A DNA stretch of 33,279 bases from an uncultured Christensenellaceae bacterium. GTDB taxonomy: Bacteria > Bacillota > Clostridia > Christensenellales > UMGS416. The stretch is taken from assembly GCA_944376795.1 (NCBI GenBank), contig CALWDW010000058.1, forward strand, positions 1-33,279, in the 5' to 3' direction. Of the stretch, positions 7,976 to 16,989 are shown piece after piece. Every line of letters starts with the position of its first letter. Within the stretch, counting starts at the first letter, position 1. The translations under genes were made by a program, and so were the position numbers. The notes under the pieces were generated by a model. The model searched no databases. It saw only the letters and a program-made list of their open reading frames with translations, and had not been told where the DNA came from.

Positions 7976-8998
7976 CTACAGCAGTCCGTCTTCGCCCAGC
8001 CACTTGGCTACCCGGTCGGCGCCCATGACCAGAATGAAGCCAATGGCCGACTTAAAGAAGCCCGTCGCGACCGAGACGCTGAAGTTACGGCCGGAACTCT
8101 GGAAGGTGTAACGGTAAATCCAGGTATCCAAGATATCGCCCACCTCGTACACCGCGGGGTTGTACAGGTTGAAGATCTGATCGAATCCGCCGTTGAGGAT
8201 AGAGCCGCACTGCATGATCAGCAACAGTACCACTGTGGGCCGGATCGAAGGCCAGGTGATGAAGCGCACGCAGTGCCACCGGTTAGCGCCATCCACGTAG
8301 GCCGCCTCATACAGCGTGGGATCGATACCCGAAATTGTCGCCAGGTAAATGATGGAACTCCAGCCCATCTCCTTCCAGTCGGAAGTAATGAAAATGATGG
8401 GGCGGAACAGCGTGGGGTTAGCCAAGAAGTTAATCTTCTCCATACCCAGCGCCTCGCGCACCTGGTTGATTACACCATCTGACTGCAGGAACCCGTTCAG
8501 TACGCCGATAACCAGAATCCACGACAGGAAGTGGGGGAAGGTGTAAACCGTCTGGTAGAAGCGCTTGACGAAGCTGTTCTTGATCTCATTCATGGCCAGG
8601 GCCAGAATGACGGGGATGGGGAACTCAAAGATCAAACGGCCGAAGCTGATGATCAAGGTGTTCTTAACGGCCGCCCAGAAGTCCTGCTTGACAAACAGGT
8701 TATTAAACCATTTGAAGCCTACCCACTCCATCGCGTTTACCTGGGCGAAGAAACGCAGGATCGGAATGTTGGCCACATCAATGCCAAACATCTCCTTGGG
8801 CACATTCAGCGTGTACTGCTTGAACGCCAACACCACGCCGTACAGCGGGATGTAATTGAACAGCAGGATACATAGCAGTGCAGGCAGCATCATCAGATAG
8901 AACCACTTGCACCGTACCATGCGCTTCCACGTAGAGCCCTTTTTCTTCTTCTGCGTGGGCATGGCTGGGACCGTATTCTTGGCTACGGACTCGCTCAT
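7976..8998 (-). CDS. Sugar ABC transporter permease, LplB type
   Basis: The 340-residue product is the second channel subunit. The cytoplasmic N-terminus contains a QKKKKGSTWKR basic stretch. The first membrane span is at about 34-56, and the EAA loop (YEAAYVDGANRWHCVRF) is at about 230-246. The start ATG 8998 follows GGAAGGGGAGAG. It is the first gene of the operon. The histidine kinase and response regulator genes further upstream on the same strand (9418-12598) are the usual neighbours of such importers, and the encoded AraC-type regulator probably acts on this promoter. It ends in TAG, which shows that TAG is a normal stop in this genome. Confidence 0.93.
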   Translation of the reverse strand: MSESVAKNTVPAMPTQKKKKGSTWKRMVRCKWFYLMMLPALLCILLFNYIPLYGVVLAFKQYTLNVPKEMFGIDVANIPILRFFAQVNAMEWVGFKWFNNLFVKQDFWAAVKNTLIISFGRLIFEFPIPVILALAMNEIKNSFVKRFYQTVYTFPHFLSWILVIGVLNGFLQSDGVINQVREALGMEKINFLANPTLFRPIIFITSDWKEMGWSSIIYLATISGIDPTLYEAAYVDGANRWHCVRFITWPSIRPTVVLLLIMQCGSILNGGFDQIFNLYNPAVYEVGDILDTWIYRYTFQSSGRNFSVSVATGFFKSAIGFILVMGADRVAKWLGEDGLL

Positions 8999-9417
8999 TT
9001 CGCTCTCTCCCCTTCCTCAATGTGCGGCCCGAAAAAGACGGATGGACCGCTGTTTATATATATGAGTTCCGTCCCTTTTATTATAGAGGAAATCCCAAAA
9101 GGTCATATGTGCAAAAATGGGCATTTGGCCGTGCTAATTTGCCCTATTTCATTTCTCAAATTTTGTCGGCTGGTGCAACTCGTCAAATTCATCCATACCC
9201 AAGCCGCATCCTGTCCATAATTTCGGGCTATGCCTTTGCTGAATTTGTAAATTTGCCGCGCTGCAAACTAGCATTACTGCACAAACCCCGTCCTCTCCGC
9301 CAGTCGAACATGCCCCCTCGCCAGAGGAAGCCGCTGCAGTATAGCAATCGCCCGGCTTCGTCATTTTTCACAAGAAAGCCAGACCAAGCCAGGCGGTTGC
9401 CGCATGTATGGATGTAT
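8999..9417. other. Intergenic region upstream of the permease operon
   Basis: This 419-bp stretch should hold the regulated promoter of the permease operon. A perfect TATAAT on the minus strand (9080-9085) would place the start near 9073, about 75 nt before the ATG. No good -35 box is found at 16-18 bp, which would suit a promoter that needs an activator such as the adjacent YesN-type regulator. The rest shows no gene. No strong terminator was seen for the response regulator gene. Confidence 0.45.
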
Positions 9418-10845
9418 TTAATTCAGAGCCTGCATAGCGCCATTCTCCCCGCCGCGGAACTGGCTGGGCGTCACCCCCAGTGTCCGCTTAAAGAGCCTGG
9501 CAAAGTAGAAGTAATCCTTATACCCACACCGCTCAGCAATCTCGTAGACACTCATGCTGGTGGCACGAAGCAGCTCGCAGGCATGGCGCAGGCGAAGATT
9601 GGCCAGATACACGGTAAAAGGCTTACCCACCTGTTTCTTAAACGTCCGGCACAGATAGCTAGGATTGAGGAAATAGCGGTCGGCCAGGTCGCGCAGGGAA
9701 ATATCCTGGTAATAATTGTCGTGAAGATACTTCAGGATCTCCCGTACTACATCGTTATTGACAGCCTGCACGTCCAGCTCTGATCCGTAGTTAATTACCC
9801 CCAGACAGTGCTCCTGCAGGATGGAAAGCATCTCCTTGACGCTGGAATACAGGCTGGTCAGTTCCTGGTAGTTGACCATATCATAGCAGTCATCCTCCAC
9901 CCCGTGCTGGAAAAGCATGTCCGAAATCATATTGTAGGCATAAAAAGCGTGACGAATATTGTAGCCTTCGCCGCAGAAGAGGGTTTCCATCTCTTCAAAG
10001 GCATCCAACACCGCTACGGTTTCCCGCTTCCCCATGGCGGCGGACAGCCGGCCAATGATTTCCCGCAGGTGGCCGCGGCTGGCAGCCTGGTAGTGATAAA
10101 TGCCCGCGCTGCCCGTCATGAACGACTGATGGGCTGAAATCTGGGCCTCCACCAGGGCGTTGTTGACCAGCCCGATATCGTTGACCTTCCGGGAGACTCC
10201 GACAACCAGATCCGGAATCTGTTCCAATTCGTTCAGGGCATTGGCCAGATACCGGTCGGAAAGGAAGCATGCCTTGCGGTCCACCCCCAAAGGCACCACA
10301 GCACTCCAAAATCCCGAGAAGCTTTCCTTCCACTTCCCTACGCAGACCAGCACGCGCATACCGGCGTTCTTATCCCAGTGCATGCCATACTCGGAGAGCA
10401 GGTCCGCATCGGCCTCTCCTGCCGCCATCTCTTCCAACGCGGCAAAGTAATCCACCATCTTGTTATTGCGGCTTTGCAGCCGGTTCTTCACATTACTCAA
10501 AACCAGCTGAATATCCGCCTCTTCGATGGGCTTCAGGCAATAGCCCGCCACGCCGTAATTGAGGGCTTTCTGGGCATAGGAGAATTCCGCATAGCCGCTA
10601 ATCACTACAAACTCCACATCGGGATACTGCTTGCGGGCCAAGCGGATCAGTTCCAACCCTCCCATCATGGGCATGCGTATATCGGTCATCACCAGATCCG
10701 GATGAATGGTCTTGATTTTTTCCAAGGCCTCAATCCCATTGTTGGCCACGTCCACCACTTCAAAGCCGTGGGCTGCCCAGTCGATGCCCATTCGGTAGTT
10801 TTCTACCACCCATGTCTCATCGTCTACAATCAATACCTTATACAT
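9418..10845 (-). CDS. Response regulator with AraC-type DNA-binding domain (YesN type)
   Basis: The 475-residue protein is the transcriptional output of the kinase encoded next door. An N-terminal receiver domain (about 1-120) has the acidic pair D8/D9, phosphoacceptor D55 in MTDIRMP and the conserved Lys105 in CLKP. A middle region of about 250 residues has no recognised fold. Two AraC-type helix-turn-helix motifs lie at about 372-466, with ISLRDLADRYFLNPSYLC and a final SVYEIAERCGYKDYFYFARL. The start ATG 10845 lies inside the 3' end of the kinase gene, with an 8-bp overlap that implies translational coupling. The likely targets are the sugar importer genes at 1311-8998. That link is inferred from position and from the usual pairing of YesMN-type systems with LplABC-type transporters. 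Confidence 0.94.
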   Translation of the reverse strand: MYKVLIVDDETWVVENYRMGIDWAAHGFEVVDVANNGIEALEKIKTIHPDLVMTDIRMPMMGGLELIRLARKQYPDVEFVVISGYAEFSYAQKALNYGVAGYCLKPIEEADIQLVLSNVKNRLQSRNNKMVDYFAALEEMAAGEADADLLSEYGMHWDKNAGMRVLVCVGKWKESFSGFWSAVVPLGVDRKACFLSDRYLANALNELEQIPDLVVGVSRKVNDIGLVNNALVEAQISAHQSFMTGSAGIYHYQAASRGHLREIIGRLSAAMGKRETVAVLDAFEEMETLFCGEGYNIRHAFYAYNMISDMLFQHGVEDDCYDMVNYQELTSLYSSVKEMLSILQEHCLGVINYGSELDVQAVNNDVVREILKYLHDNYYQDISLRDLADRYFLNPSYLCRTFKKQVGKPFTVYLANLRLRHACELLRATSMSVYEIAERCGYKDYFYFARLFKRTLGVTPSQFRGGENGAMQALN

Positions 10846-12598
10846 CGCCGCTGCTCCTTACCGGAATACGTAAAGTTACGCAGGTGCCCTTTCCGGGGCT
10901 GCTTTCCACGGTCAGGCCGTAATCCTGGCCGTAATAGAGTCGTAGTCTTGCGTGGACATTGGCCACGCCGATATGCACCCGTTCGCCCTCCCGAGGCAAT
11001 TCCTTTCCCAAGGACTCCCGAACGTTACGCAGGGTTTCCTCCTCCATACCCAAGCCGTCATCCATAACTTGGATCCGAATATCCTTTCCTATCCGAACTG
11101 CCCTGACCAAGAGATGCCCCGGCTCGCTCTTCAACTCCAAGCCATGGTAGATGGCATTCTCACAGAGGGGCTGCAGGCACATCTTGGGCACCATACACTC
11201 CAAGATGCCCAACTCGGCCTCTGCCTCCATGGAGAAACGGTCCCCAAACCGCATCCGCTGGATGGCAAAATAGCTCTCCAGTATCCGCATTTCCTCCTTC
11301 AGCGACACCATGGCCGGAGCCTTCACGCTGTAGCGGAAAATGCTTCCCAGGGCCTTTGTAGTCTCCACGATCTGCGGAGCGCCAGCCCGATATGCCATTC
11401 CCTTAATGGATTCCAATGTATTATACAAAAAATGGGGATTGATCTGGCTCATCAGCATGGCCATCTCTGACTGGGCCTTGAACATTTCGGCCTCGTGAAG
11501 CCGGTCATGGGTGGCAATCAGCTCATCGCTGAGGCTGCCCATCTTCTCCAGCATGGCATTGAAGGAAGCCGCCAACTCCTCCACCTCCTGGTTGCCGCTG
11601 AGATCCAGCCGTTCCCGCGGCCGGATCAGCCCGCTGCGTCCCTGCCGACGAATATAGTCGGTAGCCTTCTTCAGAGGGAATAGCATCCCCCGGGTAATAA
11701 CCAAGTAAACAAGCAGCAGCAGGGCGCCCATACATCCTAAATTGACCAACTGGCTGCCCAAGGTGTTATCCATCATGTCCGCCATGACACTGCGGGGCAC
11801 CATGGTTACCACGCTGTAGCCCGTCAGGGGATGATACACACGACAAGCGATCATGTCTTCCCCGTTATAGGTGGTCTTACCCGTCCAGTTTTCTACCGGC
11901 TCGTCCATGATCTGGGGATCCATGGCCTGGCCAATCTGGTTCGGATCACTGGCTGCGATAATGGTCCCGTTTTGATCCACTACCCAGGTCATAAGATCCG
12001 CGCCATCTGTCACAAGCCCCATACCCTCCGATAGGGTCAGTCCCTCCGCCAGAACGTAAACCTGGCCCAGGTTCGCATAAAGCTTGCGTTCATCCAGCGT
12101 GGACTTACATTGGGCCGATACGCAAATAAACTTATGCGTGACCTTCTCGTCATAGAGATCGTCCATCACAAGGAGCGGGCTGAATTCCGGCGTCGTTCCC
12201 TCGGCCTTCGGCAGAGACGACGGACGCACCGGAATATAGGCGCTTTGCCTAGCATAACAGAGGCCTTCCAGCACCACATCGGTCATCACCGACTGAAACT
12301 CCGAGTAAATGCTCAAGGTGCTGCTCATCTTTGAGAAGGTCGCCATATACTCTTCCACGCTCTGGGCCCACATAAACTCCTGCACATTCACATCGAAGGA
12401 AACGGTATAGCTCGTATTCACCATTTGCTGCGCCCAGCTGTCCAGCTTATGAAGCGACTGCTGGGCCATATCGTGGGCTAGGTTCCGCCAGCTCTCCTCG
12501 GTACGCCGGTAGGCAAAGCCGGAGGTCAGCAGGACAATAACCGCCACGCAGAGGGTGGTCACCACTGCCAGCCAACGCAGCTGCTTTTTCATTGACAT
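10838..12598 (-). CDS. Sensor histidine kinase, YesM type
   Basis: A 586-residue membrane kinase that should sense an extracellular cue, probably a sugar or its binding protein. Transmembrane segments are at about 8-28 and 284-303. An extracellular sensor domain of about 250 residues lies between them, with a Cache-like feature at WVVDQNGTIIAAS. A HAMP region follows, then the His_kinase box (SQINPHFLYNTLESIKG) with phosphorylatable His389, and an HATPase domain with the N-box around N481 (CENAIYHG) and the DDGLGM motif at 513-518. The start chosen is ATG 12598. A TTG at 12616, closer to a GGGGGGAG ribosome binding site, is an alternative adding six residues. It overlaps the response regulator gene by 8 bp. 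Confidence 0.94.
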   Translation of the reverse strand: MSMKKQLRWLAVVTTLCVAVIVLLTSGFAYRRTEESWRNLAHDMAQQSLHKLDSWAQQMVNTSYTVSFDVNVQEFMWAQSVEEYMATFSKMSSTLSIYSEFQSVMTDVVLEGLCYARQSAYIPVRPSSLPKAEGTTPEFSPLLVMDDLYDEKVTHKFICVSAQCKSTLDERKLYANLGQVYVLAEGLTLSEGMGLVTDGADLMTWVVDQNGTIIAASDPNQIGQAMDPQIMDEPVENWTGKTTYNGEDMIACRVYHPLTGYSVVTMVPRSVMADMMDNTLGSQLVNLGCMGALLLLVYLVITRGMLFPLKKATDYIRRQGRSGLIRPRERLDLSGNQEVEELAASFNAMLEKMGSLSDELIATHDRLHEAEMFKAQSEMAMLMSQINPHFLYNTLESIKGMAYRAGAPQIVETTKALGSIFRYSVKAPAMVSLKEEMRILESYFAIQRMRFGDRFSMEAEAELGILECMVPKMCLQPLCENAIYHGLELKSEPGHLLVRAVRIGKDIRIQVMDDGLGMEEETLRNVRESLGKELPREGERVHIGVANVHARLRLYYGQDYGLTVESSPGKGTCVTLRIPVRSSGDV

Positions 12599-12639
12599 TC
12601 TTGACCATATGCGCAACTGGCTCCCCCCATTTCCAGTCC

Positions 12640-12668
12640 ATTCTATCATAGCCGTCAAGCAAAGTAAA
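12640..12668 (-). promoter_or_regulatory. Candidate promoter of the kinase-regulator pair
   Basis: TTTACT (12663-12668) and TAGAAT (12640-12645) are 17 bp apart on the minus strand, with a start predicted near 12633, about 35 nt before the kinase ATG. The match is moderate. Confidence 0.4.
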
Positions 12669-12893
12669 TAAATACGTCCATGCAAATCGCAGCATACCCC
12701 AGATGCAATTGCATGGAAGAATTGGGTCTCTATGGGTATAAAACTAGCGGGTCCCTCCAAAACTCGAGGCAACCCGCTTGGGTATATTCACTAAATATCA
12801 CGATCAGTACAGCAATATTGTTTATATTGCTCTATTTACCGGGAAAACAATGGACAAAATTTCCAAAGTCCCCCCTGCCCATCTGGCAATGTC

Positions 12894-15089
12894 CTAATGG
12901 CGGCGACGCGATCCGCGCTCCTCTCCCGCCAGTTCGAAGTCCACGCGCCGCGCGGACACGTCGGCCTTCACCACCCGAATGCGGATCGGATCCCCCATAC
13001 GGTAGACTTTGCGGTGGGTCCGTCCCATCAGGGAGTAGTTCTTCTCATCAAAGATGTAGAAGTCATCCTGCAGGGTCGATACATGCACCAGTCCTTCAAT
13101 GGTATTGGGCAGCTCCACGAAAATGCCAAACTCTGTTACCCCACTGATCACGCCATCGAACTCCTCATCAATATGGCGGGTCATATACTCGGCCATCTTC
13201 AAATCATCCACAGCCCGCTCGGCCTGCATAGCCAGGATCTCCCGCTGGGTGCATTGCTCGGCCATAGCGTCCAGACGCTTGCGCATGGCGTTTCGCCAGG
13301 AGGCATCGTCCGTCCCATGGAGATGGCGCTTCACAGCCCGATGGACCACCAGGTCAGGATAGCGGCGGATCGGAGAGGTAAAGTGGCAGTAATGCTCGGC
13401 GGCCAGGCCGAAATGCCCCCTGTCAACCCCATCGTAGCGGGCCTTGGCCAGGCTCCGCAGCAGCACCCGGTGCACCACGGCGGCCTCCGGCTTTCCCTCG
13501 AAGAAATCCAGCACCTGCTGCAGCTTTTTCGGCGTAACCCCCGAAGCGAGCCCCGGATTCCTCAGGCCAAAGTTGGTGACAAACAGGGAGAGATCGGCCA
13601 TCTTCTCAGGGTCGGGCGCCTCATGCGCACGGTACAGCATGGGCATGCCCTCCTTTTCCATCCAGGCGGCAATGGTTTCGTTGGCGCAGAGCATGCACTC
13701 CTCAATCACCTGGTGGGACGGCCCCTCCGGCAGGACTTCGATCTCCACAGGGAAGCCGGTCTCGTCCAGCCGAATCACTGGCTCGGGAATATCCAACTGA
13801 AGGGTGCCCCGTTCCCGGCGCAGGGCATAGCGCCGGTCGGTCATGGCTTTAAGCTCCTGCAGCAGCGCCATATATGGAGCATAAGCCTCCACGGCCGCGG
13901 CGTCTCCCGCCAGCGCCGCATCCACCGTATCGTAGACCAAACGCCCGCTGGAGCGGATGACCGACTCAAACACCTCAAAATCCACGATCTCCGCTGCCGC
14001 GTCCAGCGTCATCACGCAGCTCAGGCAGGCCCTATCCACACCTTGGTTCAGGGAACAGATACCATTGGACAGCGCGGTGGGAAGCATGGGGATCACCCTA
14101 TCCAGCAGATAGACGCTGGTTCCCCGGTTATAGGCCTCCTTATCCAGAGAAGACCCCGGCTGCACCCGCTGGGATACATCGGCAATATGAACCCCCAGCC
14201 GCCAGCCGCCCTCCGGCAGCTTGTCCAGAGAAATGGCATCGTCCAGATCCTTAGAATCTGCCCCGTCCACCGTGATCACCATCCAGTCCCGCAGATCGCG
14301 GCGGCCTGCCGTATCCTCGCTCTCCGCGGCCCGGGCCACGGCCTCGGCCTCGGCTTCCACCTCCTGGGGGAAGGCATCCGGCAGACCCTGCTGGCGGATA
14401 ATGGAAAGAATATCTACGCCCTTTTCCCCCGCGGGACCCAGCACTTCCACGATGGCGCCCTCCAGGGGATCCTCCTGGGTATCGGGGTAGGCGGTGATGG
14501 TGCACACCACCTTCTCCCCCGGCTGGGCTCCCAAGGTCAGCCCCGGGGCAATATTGACCTCCACGCCAAAGCGTTCGTCATCGCTGACCACGTAGCCTCC
14601 GTATTCATCCTCCTCATAGCTGCCCACCACGGTAGACACGCCGCGCCGCAGGATACGAATCACCGAAGCGTTGCGTTTACGGCCAGGCTGGGGCTCCAGC
14701 CCCACACTGCACAGCACGGTATCCCCATGCAGCGCCCCGCCCAGGTCTTCCGCCGGGATAAAGCATTCCTCGCCGTCCTCTTCCACCGGCAGCAGGAAGG
14801 CAAAACCTTTGGGCGAGCGCTGTACTTTCCCGGCCGCCATACCCCATCGGCCAGGGAATCCTACCCGGTTCTTTTTGCTGATCACGACCCGGCCATCCAG
14901 CTCCCATTCCTCCAGCTGACGGCGGGCCGCTTCCACGTCCTGGGGATTGATCAGCGCGCAGACTTCCTCCACGGTAGGGGGCTGCGCGCCTTCCTTTGTT
15001 TCCAAAAATGCACGGACAGGCGCGAAGTCGTCGCCCTCCGTCAAAGCTTTCGTTTCCGTTTCCAAGGGTACCTCTTTTCTCTCACACAC
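12894..15089 (-). CDS. rnr: Ribonuclease R
   Basis: A 3'-5' processive exoribonuclease that degrades structured RNA and takes part in mRNA decay and trans-translation. The 731-residue protein has an N-terminal winged-helix-like part (about 22-78), cold-shock/OB domains (about 80-225) and the RNB catalytic domain. Acidic residues D275, D281, D283 and D284 (VDGADSKDLDDAIS) match the metal-binding motif of the family. A C-terminal S1 domain (about 645-722, GVISGVTEFGIFVELPN) follows. It is shorter than E. coli RNase R (813) and lacks a long Lys-rich tail. The listed start is GTG 15089, which overlaps the NUDIX gene by 8 bp. A TTG eight codons later, close to AAGAGGT, is an alternative. A nearby secG is the classic context of rnr; smpB is not seen here. 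No clear terminator follows. Confidence 0.96.
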   Translation of the reverse strand: MCERKEVPLETETKALTEGDDFAPVRAFLETKEGAQPPTVEEVCALINPQDVEAARRQLEEWELDGRVVISKKNRVGFPGRWGMAAGKVQRSPKGFAFLLPVEEDGEECFIPAEDLGGALHGDTVLCSVGLEPQPGRKRNASVIRILRRGVSTVVGSYEEDEYGGYVVSDDERFGVEVNIAPGLTLGAQPGEKVVCTITAYPDTQEDPLEGAIVEVLGPAGEKGVDILSIIRQQGLPDAFPQEVEAEAEAVARAAESEDTAGRRDLRDWMVITVDGADSKDLDDAISLDKLPEGGWRLGVHIADVSQRVQPGSSLDKEAYNRGTSVYLLDRVIPMLPTALSNGICSLNQGVDRACLSCVMTLDAAAEIVDFEVFESVIRSSGRLVYDTVDAALAGDAAAVEAYAPYMALLQELKAMTDRRYALRRERGTLQLDIPEPVIRLDETGFPVEIEVLPEGPSHQVIEECMLCANETIAAWMEKEGMPMLYRAHEAPDPEKMADLSLFVTNFGLRNPGLASGVTPKKLQQVLDFFEGKPEAAVVHRVLLRSLAKARYDGVDRGHFGLAAEHYCHFTSPIRRYPDLVVHRAVKRHLHGTDDASWRNAMRKRLDAMAEQCTQREILAMQAERAVDDLKMAEYMTRHIDEEFDGVISGVTEFGIFVELPNTIEGLVHVSTLQDDFYIFDEKNYSLMGRTHRKVYRMGDPIRIRVVKADVSARRVDFELAGEERGSRRRH

Positions 15090-15624
15090 GTTGGTTCAAA
15101 ACCTCCCGGGCCAGCAGCAGCCCGGCCACGGTCTTTCCGTCATCAATCTCGCCCGTCAGGATGCGGCGGCAGGCCTCCGCCAAGGGCAGACGCTCCACCT
15201 CCATAAACTCGTCCGCATCACGATGGACTTGTCCTTTCACCAGGCCGTCCGCCAGGAAAATGTGAATCTTCTCACACACGATGGCAGGAGAAACCCACAA
15301 CCCGATCAAGGGGCGCAGGACGCGGGCGGCATAGCCCGTCTCCTCCTCCAGTTCGCGGGCGGCACAGGCCGCAGGCTCCTCCCCCGGCTCCATTTTTCCT
15401 GCCGGGAGCTCCAGCATCACCTTCTGGGAGGCGGCGCGGAACTGCCGGACCAGGATCACCTCGCCCTCCTCGGTCACAGGAACCACCGCCGTGGCATGAT
15501 GGGTCATGACGACGTCCCGCTCGGCCAGTCCTCCGGCAGGGAAGGTCACCGTCCTGTGCTCCACGGTGAAAACCTTTCCGGCATAGACCTCTTTCTTGGC
15601 CAGGGTCACTTCCTTAAGCTCCAT
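15082..15624 (-). CDS. NUDIX hydrolase, ADP-ribose pyrophosphatase type
   Basis: A 180-residue cytoplasmic hydrolase expected to cleave ADP-ribose or a related nucleoside diphosphate derivative to AMP and a sugar phosphate. The NUDIX box spans about 76-98, with G76, E82, R90-E91 and the EEETG segment 93-97 all in place. The loop upstream (RQFRAASQKVMLELPAG) is characteristic of the ADP-ribose pyrophosphatase subgroup, as is the initial MELKEVTL segment. The start ATG 15624 has GGGGAGGG about 10 nt upstream. Longer in-frame extensions would run through the secG terminator and are rejected. The stop codon overlaps the start of rnr, so the two genes are probably translated from one mRNA. Confidence 0.92.
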   Translation of the reverse strand: MELKEVTLAKKEVYAGKVFTVEHRTVTFPAGGLAERDVVMTHHATAVVPVTEEGEVILVRQFRAASQKVMLELPAGKMEPGEEPAACAARELEEETGYAARVLRPLIGLWVSPAIVCEKIHIFLADGLVKGQVHRDADEFMEVERLPLAEACRRILTGEIDDGKTVAGLLLAREVLNQRV

Positions 15625-15687
15625 TCCTGCATCGCCCTCCCCGCTTAGTATGCACCGGCCTGCCATACGGCACAACCGCGCCGCTGT

Positions 15688-15727
15688 AAAAAACATGAAA
15701 AATGCCCCATGCACAGGCATAGGGCAT
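15688..15727 (-). terminator. Intrinsic terminator after secG
   Basis: On the minus strand ATGCCCTATGC pairs with GCATGGGGCAT around a four-base loop (hairpin 15702-15727), followed by TTTTTCATGTTTTTT. It lies 11 bp past the secG stop, so secG is at least partly separated from the NUDIX and rnr genes. Confidence 0.75.
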
Positions 15728-15738
15728 CATCGCACAAG

Positions 15739-15978
15739 TTAAAACTTCTCCAGAATTACCGAAGCTACGCACAGAACAAACATGACTACCGCCGCAATCT
15801 TGGTCCACCGGCCCAGGATGGCGTCCTTGCCTTTGGGGCGGGCCGACATGGCGCTATTCTCTCCGCCGGTGTAGGCCGCCATGGCATCGGTCTTAGCCGA
15901 CTGCATCAGGACGATGACCGCCAGGCCCAAGCTCACCAGCAGCAGCACAACCCGCAGGACAATCTTCAAAGCTTCCAT
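15739..15978 (-). CDS. secG: Preprotein translocase subunit SecG
   Basis: This 79-residue membrane protein is the small accessory subunit of the SecYEG translocon. It has the family layout: a transmembrane segment at about 5-25 (VLLLVSLGLAVIVLMQSAK), a Gly/Ser-rich cytoplasmic loop with the conserved LMQSAK and GGxxS-like features, and a second transmembrane segment at about 59-76 (KIAAVVMFVLCVASVIL). The start ATG 15978 has AGGAGG seven bases upstream. A TTG directly before it is not needed. Synteny with rnr supports the call. Divergent tRNA genes lie upstream. Confidence 0.93.
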   Translation of the reverse strand: MEALKIVLRVVLLLVSLGLAVIVLMQSAKTDAMAAYTGGENSAMSARPKGKDAILGRWTKIAAVVMFVLCVASVILEKF

Positions 15979-16120
15979 CAAACTACCTCCTCATATGCAA
16001 GCGACTTTCATTATACCAAAGGGATTGCGCCTTGACAAGGGATTTTTCCCGAGGTTTTGCAGAAAGCCGCGATTTTTTCCTATCCTGCGGCGCCATTGCG
16101 GCTCCCGTTTTCCTCTATAT

Positions 16121-16150
16121 ACTATATAGGCGCCTTTTTCACACCGCCAA
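16121..16150 (-). promoter_or_regulatory. Candidate promoter of secG
   Basis: TTGGCG (16145-16150) and TATAGT (16121-16126) are 18 bp apart on the minus strand, within a palindromic CTATATACTATATAG stretch. The leader would be about 135 nt. Confidence 0.4.
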
Positions 16151-16189
16151 GTGTTGACGCGCCACCTTGCCGGACAGCGTCCGGCCGTA

Positions 16190-16219
16190 TTGACAACCCA
16201 CCTCCGCCTGTGGCATAAT
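16190..16219 (+). promoter_or_regulatory. Promoter of tRNA-Arg
   Basis: A perfect TTGACA (16190-16195) and CATAAT (16214-16219) are 18 bp apart, and the tRNA starts nine bases downstream. This is the usual arrangement for stable RNA genes. Confidence 0.75.
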
Positions 16220-16227
16220 GAATCCAT

Positions 16228-16304
<77 letters not shown>

Positions 16305-16308
16305 CCAC

Positions 16309-16339
16309 GGGGCAGAGCGCGCTCTGCCCCCGCCTTTTT
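16309..16339 (+). terminator. Terminator after tRNA-Arg
   Basis: GGGGCAGAGC-GC-GCTCTGCCCC is followed by CGCCTTTTTT. It separates tRNA-Arg from the tRNA-Thr/tRNA-Pro pair. Confidence 0.85.
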
Positions 16340-16407
16340 TCTCGGAGGCTTCCCACGCGCCGCCCATGCAGGGCACGCATTTCTGCCGAGAAAAAGGAAA
16401 AGGATGA

Positions 16408-16436
16408 TTGACACCGGCAGGGCTTCCTGCTATAAT
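16408..16436 (+). promoter_or_regulatory. Consensus promoter of the tRNA-Thr/tRNA-Pro unit
   Basis: TTGACA (16408-16413) and TATAAT (16431-16436) are both perfect consensus boxes with the optimal 17-bp spacer. Transcription would start near 16443, about 17 nt before tRNA-Thr. Confidence 0.88.
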
Positions 16437-16459
16437 AATTGGGCACAGTATTGTGCCGT

Positions 16460-16535
16460 GCCAATGTAGCTCAGCTGGCAGAGCAACGGTTTCGTAAACC
16501 GTAGGTCGGGGGTTCGAATCCCCCCATTGGCTCCA
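16460..16535 (+). tRNA. tRNA-Thr (anticodon CGT)
   Basis: A complete cloverleaf: acceptor GCCAATG pairs with CATTGGC, D-arm TAGCTCAGCTGGCAGAGC, anticodon stem ACGGT/ACCGT with loop TTCGTAA (anticodon CGT, reading ACG), T-arm GGGGGTTCGAATCCCCC, and encoded CCA. Only 3 bp separate it from tRNA-Pro, so both come from one precursor. Confidence 0.96.
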
Positions 16536-16538
16536 TGT

Positions 16539-16615
16539 CGAGGTGTAGCGCAGCTTGGTAGCGCGTTTGGTTCGGGACCAAAAGGTCGCAGGTTCAAATC
16601 CTGTCACCTCGACCA
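16539..16615 (+). tRNA. tRNA-Pro (anticodon CGG)
   Basis: A complete cloverleaf: acceptor CGAGGTG pairs with CACCTCG, anticodon stem TTTGG/CCAAA with loop TTCGGGA (anticodon CGG, reading CCG), T-arm with GCAGGTTCAAATCCTGT, and encoded CCA. It is the last RNA of the unit and is followed by a terminator. Confidence 0.96.
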
Positions 16616-16619
16616 AATT

Positions 16620-16655
16620 AATCCGGATTTGTGAAAGCGAGTCCGGATTTTTTGT
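16620..16655 (+). terminator. Terminator after tRNA-Pro
   Basis: AATCCGGA and TCCGGATT flank a 14-nt loop and are followed by TTTTTG. It closes the tRNA transcription unit. Confidence 0.8.
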
Positions 16656-16946
16656 TTCACATCTTTGGTCAATCCGGACGCAAGCGGGCAATCCCCCTTT
16701 CGGCCGCGATCGGATGACAACCGATGAGTGCGGATGCATGAACAGGATTGTCCGATTTGCCAGCGCATATCAGTCAGAGTTGGTTATAATCAGAATTTTA
16801 ATATAATGAGCGGTCGGACATAGGCAGCATTTGCGGGCATTCATGTTGAGATGATCCGCCACTCAACATGAATACCTGGCATGTATTGCCCGAACGCGGC
16901 GCGGCATACACGATGTGGTTACCGACCGAACCGTATAACATATGAA
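16656..16946. other. Intergenic stretch with a perfect inverted repeat
   Basis: No ORF is supported here. A 12-bp perfect inverted repeat, ATTCATGTTGAG (16839-16850) and CTCAACATGAAT (16862-16873), with an 11-nt spacer stands out. It lacks a T-tract on either side, so it is not an ordinary terminator. TATAAT-like sequences lie at about 16786 and 16801. Confidence 0.5.
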
Positions 16947-16977
16947 AGAGGATGCAAGCCATACGCCTGCATCCTCT
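16947..16977 (-). terminator. Hairpin terminator of the Cys-repeat protein gene
   Basis: AGAGGATGCA and TGCATCCTCT form a 10-bp stem around an 11-nt loop. On the minus strand it is followed by only TTTCAT, so the T-tract is weak. It lies 12 nt after the stop at 16990. Confidence 0.6.
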
Positions 16978-16989
16978 ACGTGAGATAGA

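Noticed and set aside
12897..15206. A 769-codon open frame on the plus strand
   Set aside because: It lies wholly antisense to rnr and the NUDIX gene, which have clear catalytic motifs. The frame is open only because of codon bias on the other strand, and it has no ribosome binding site.
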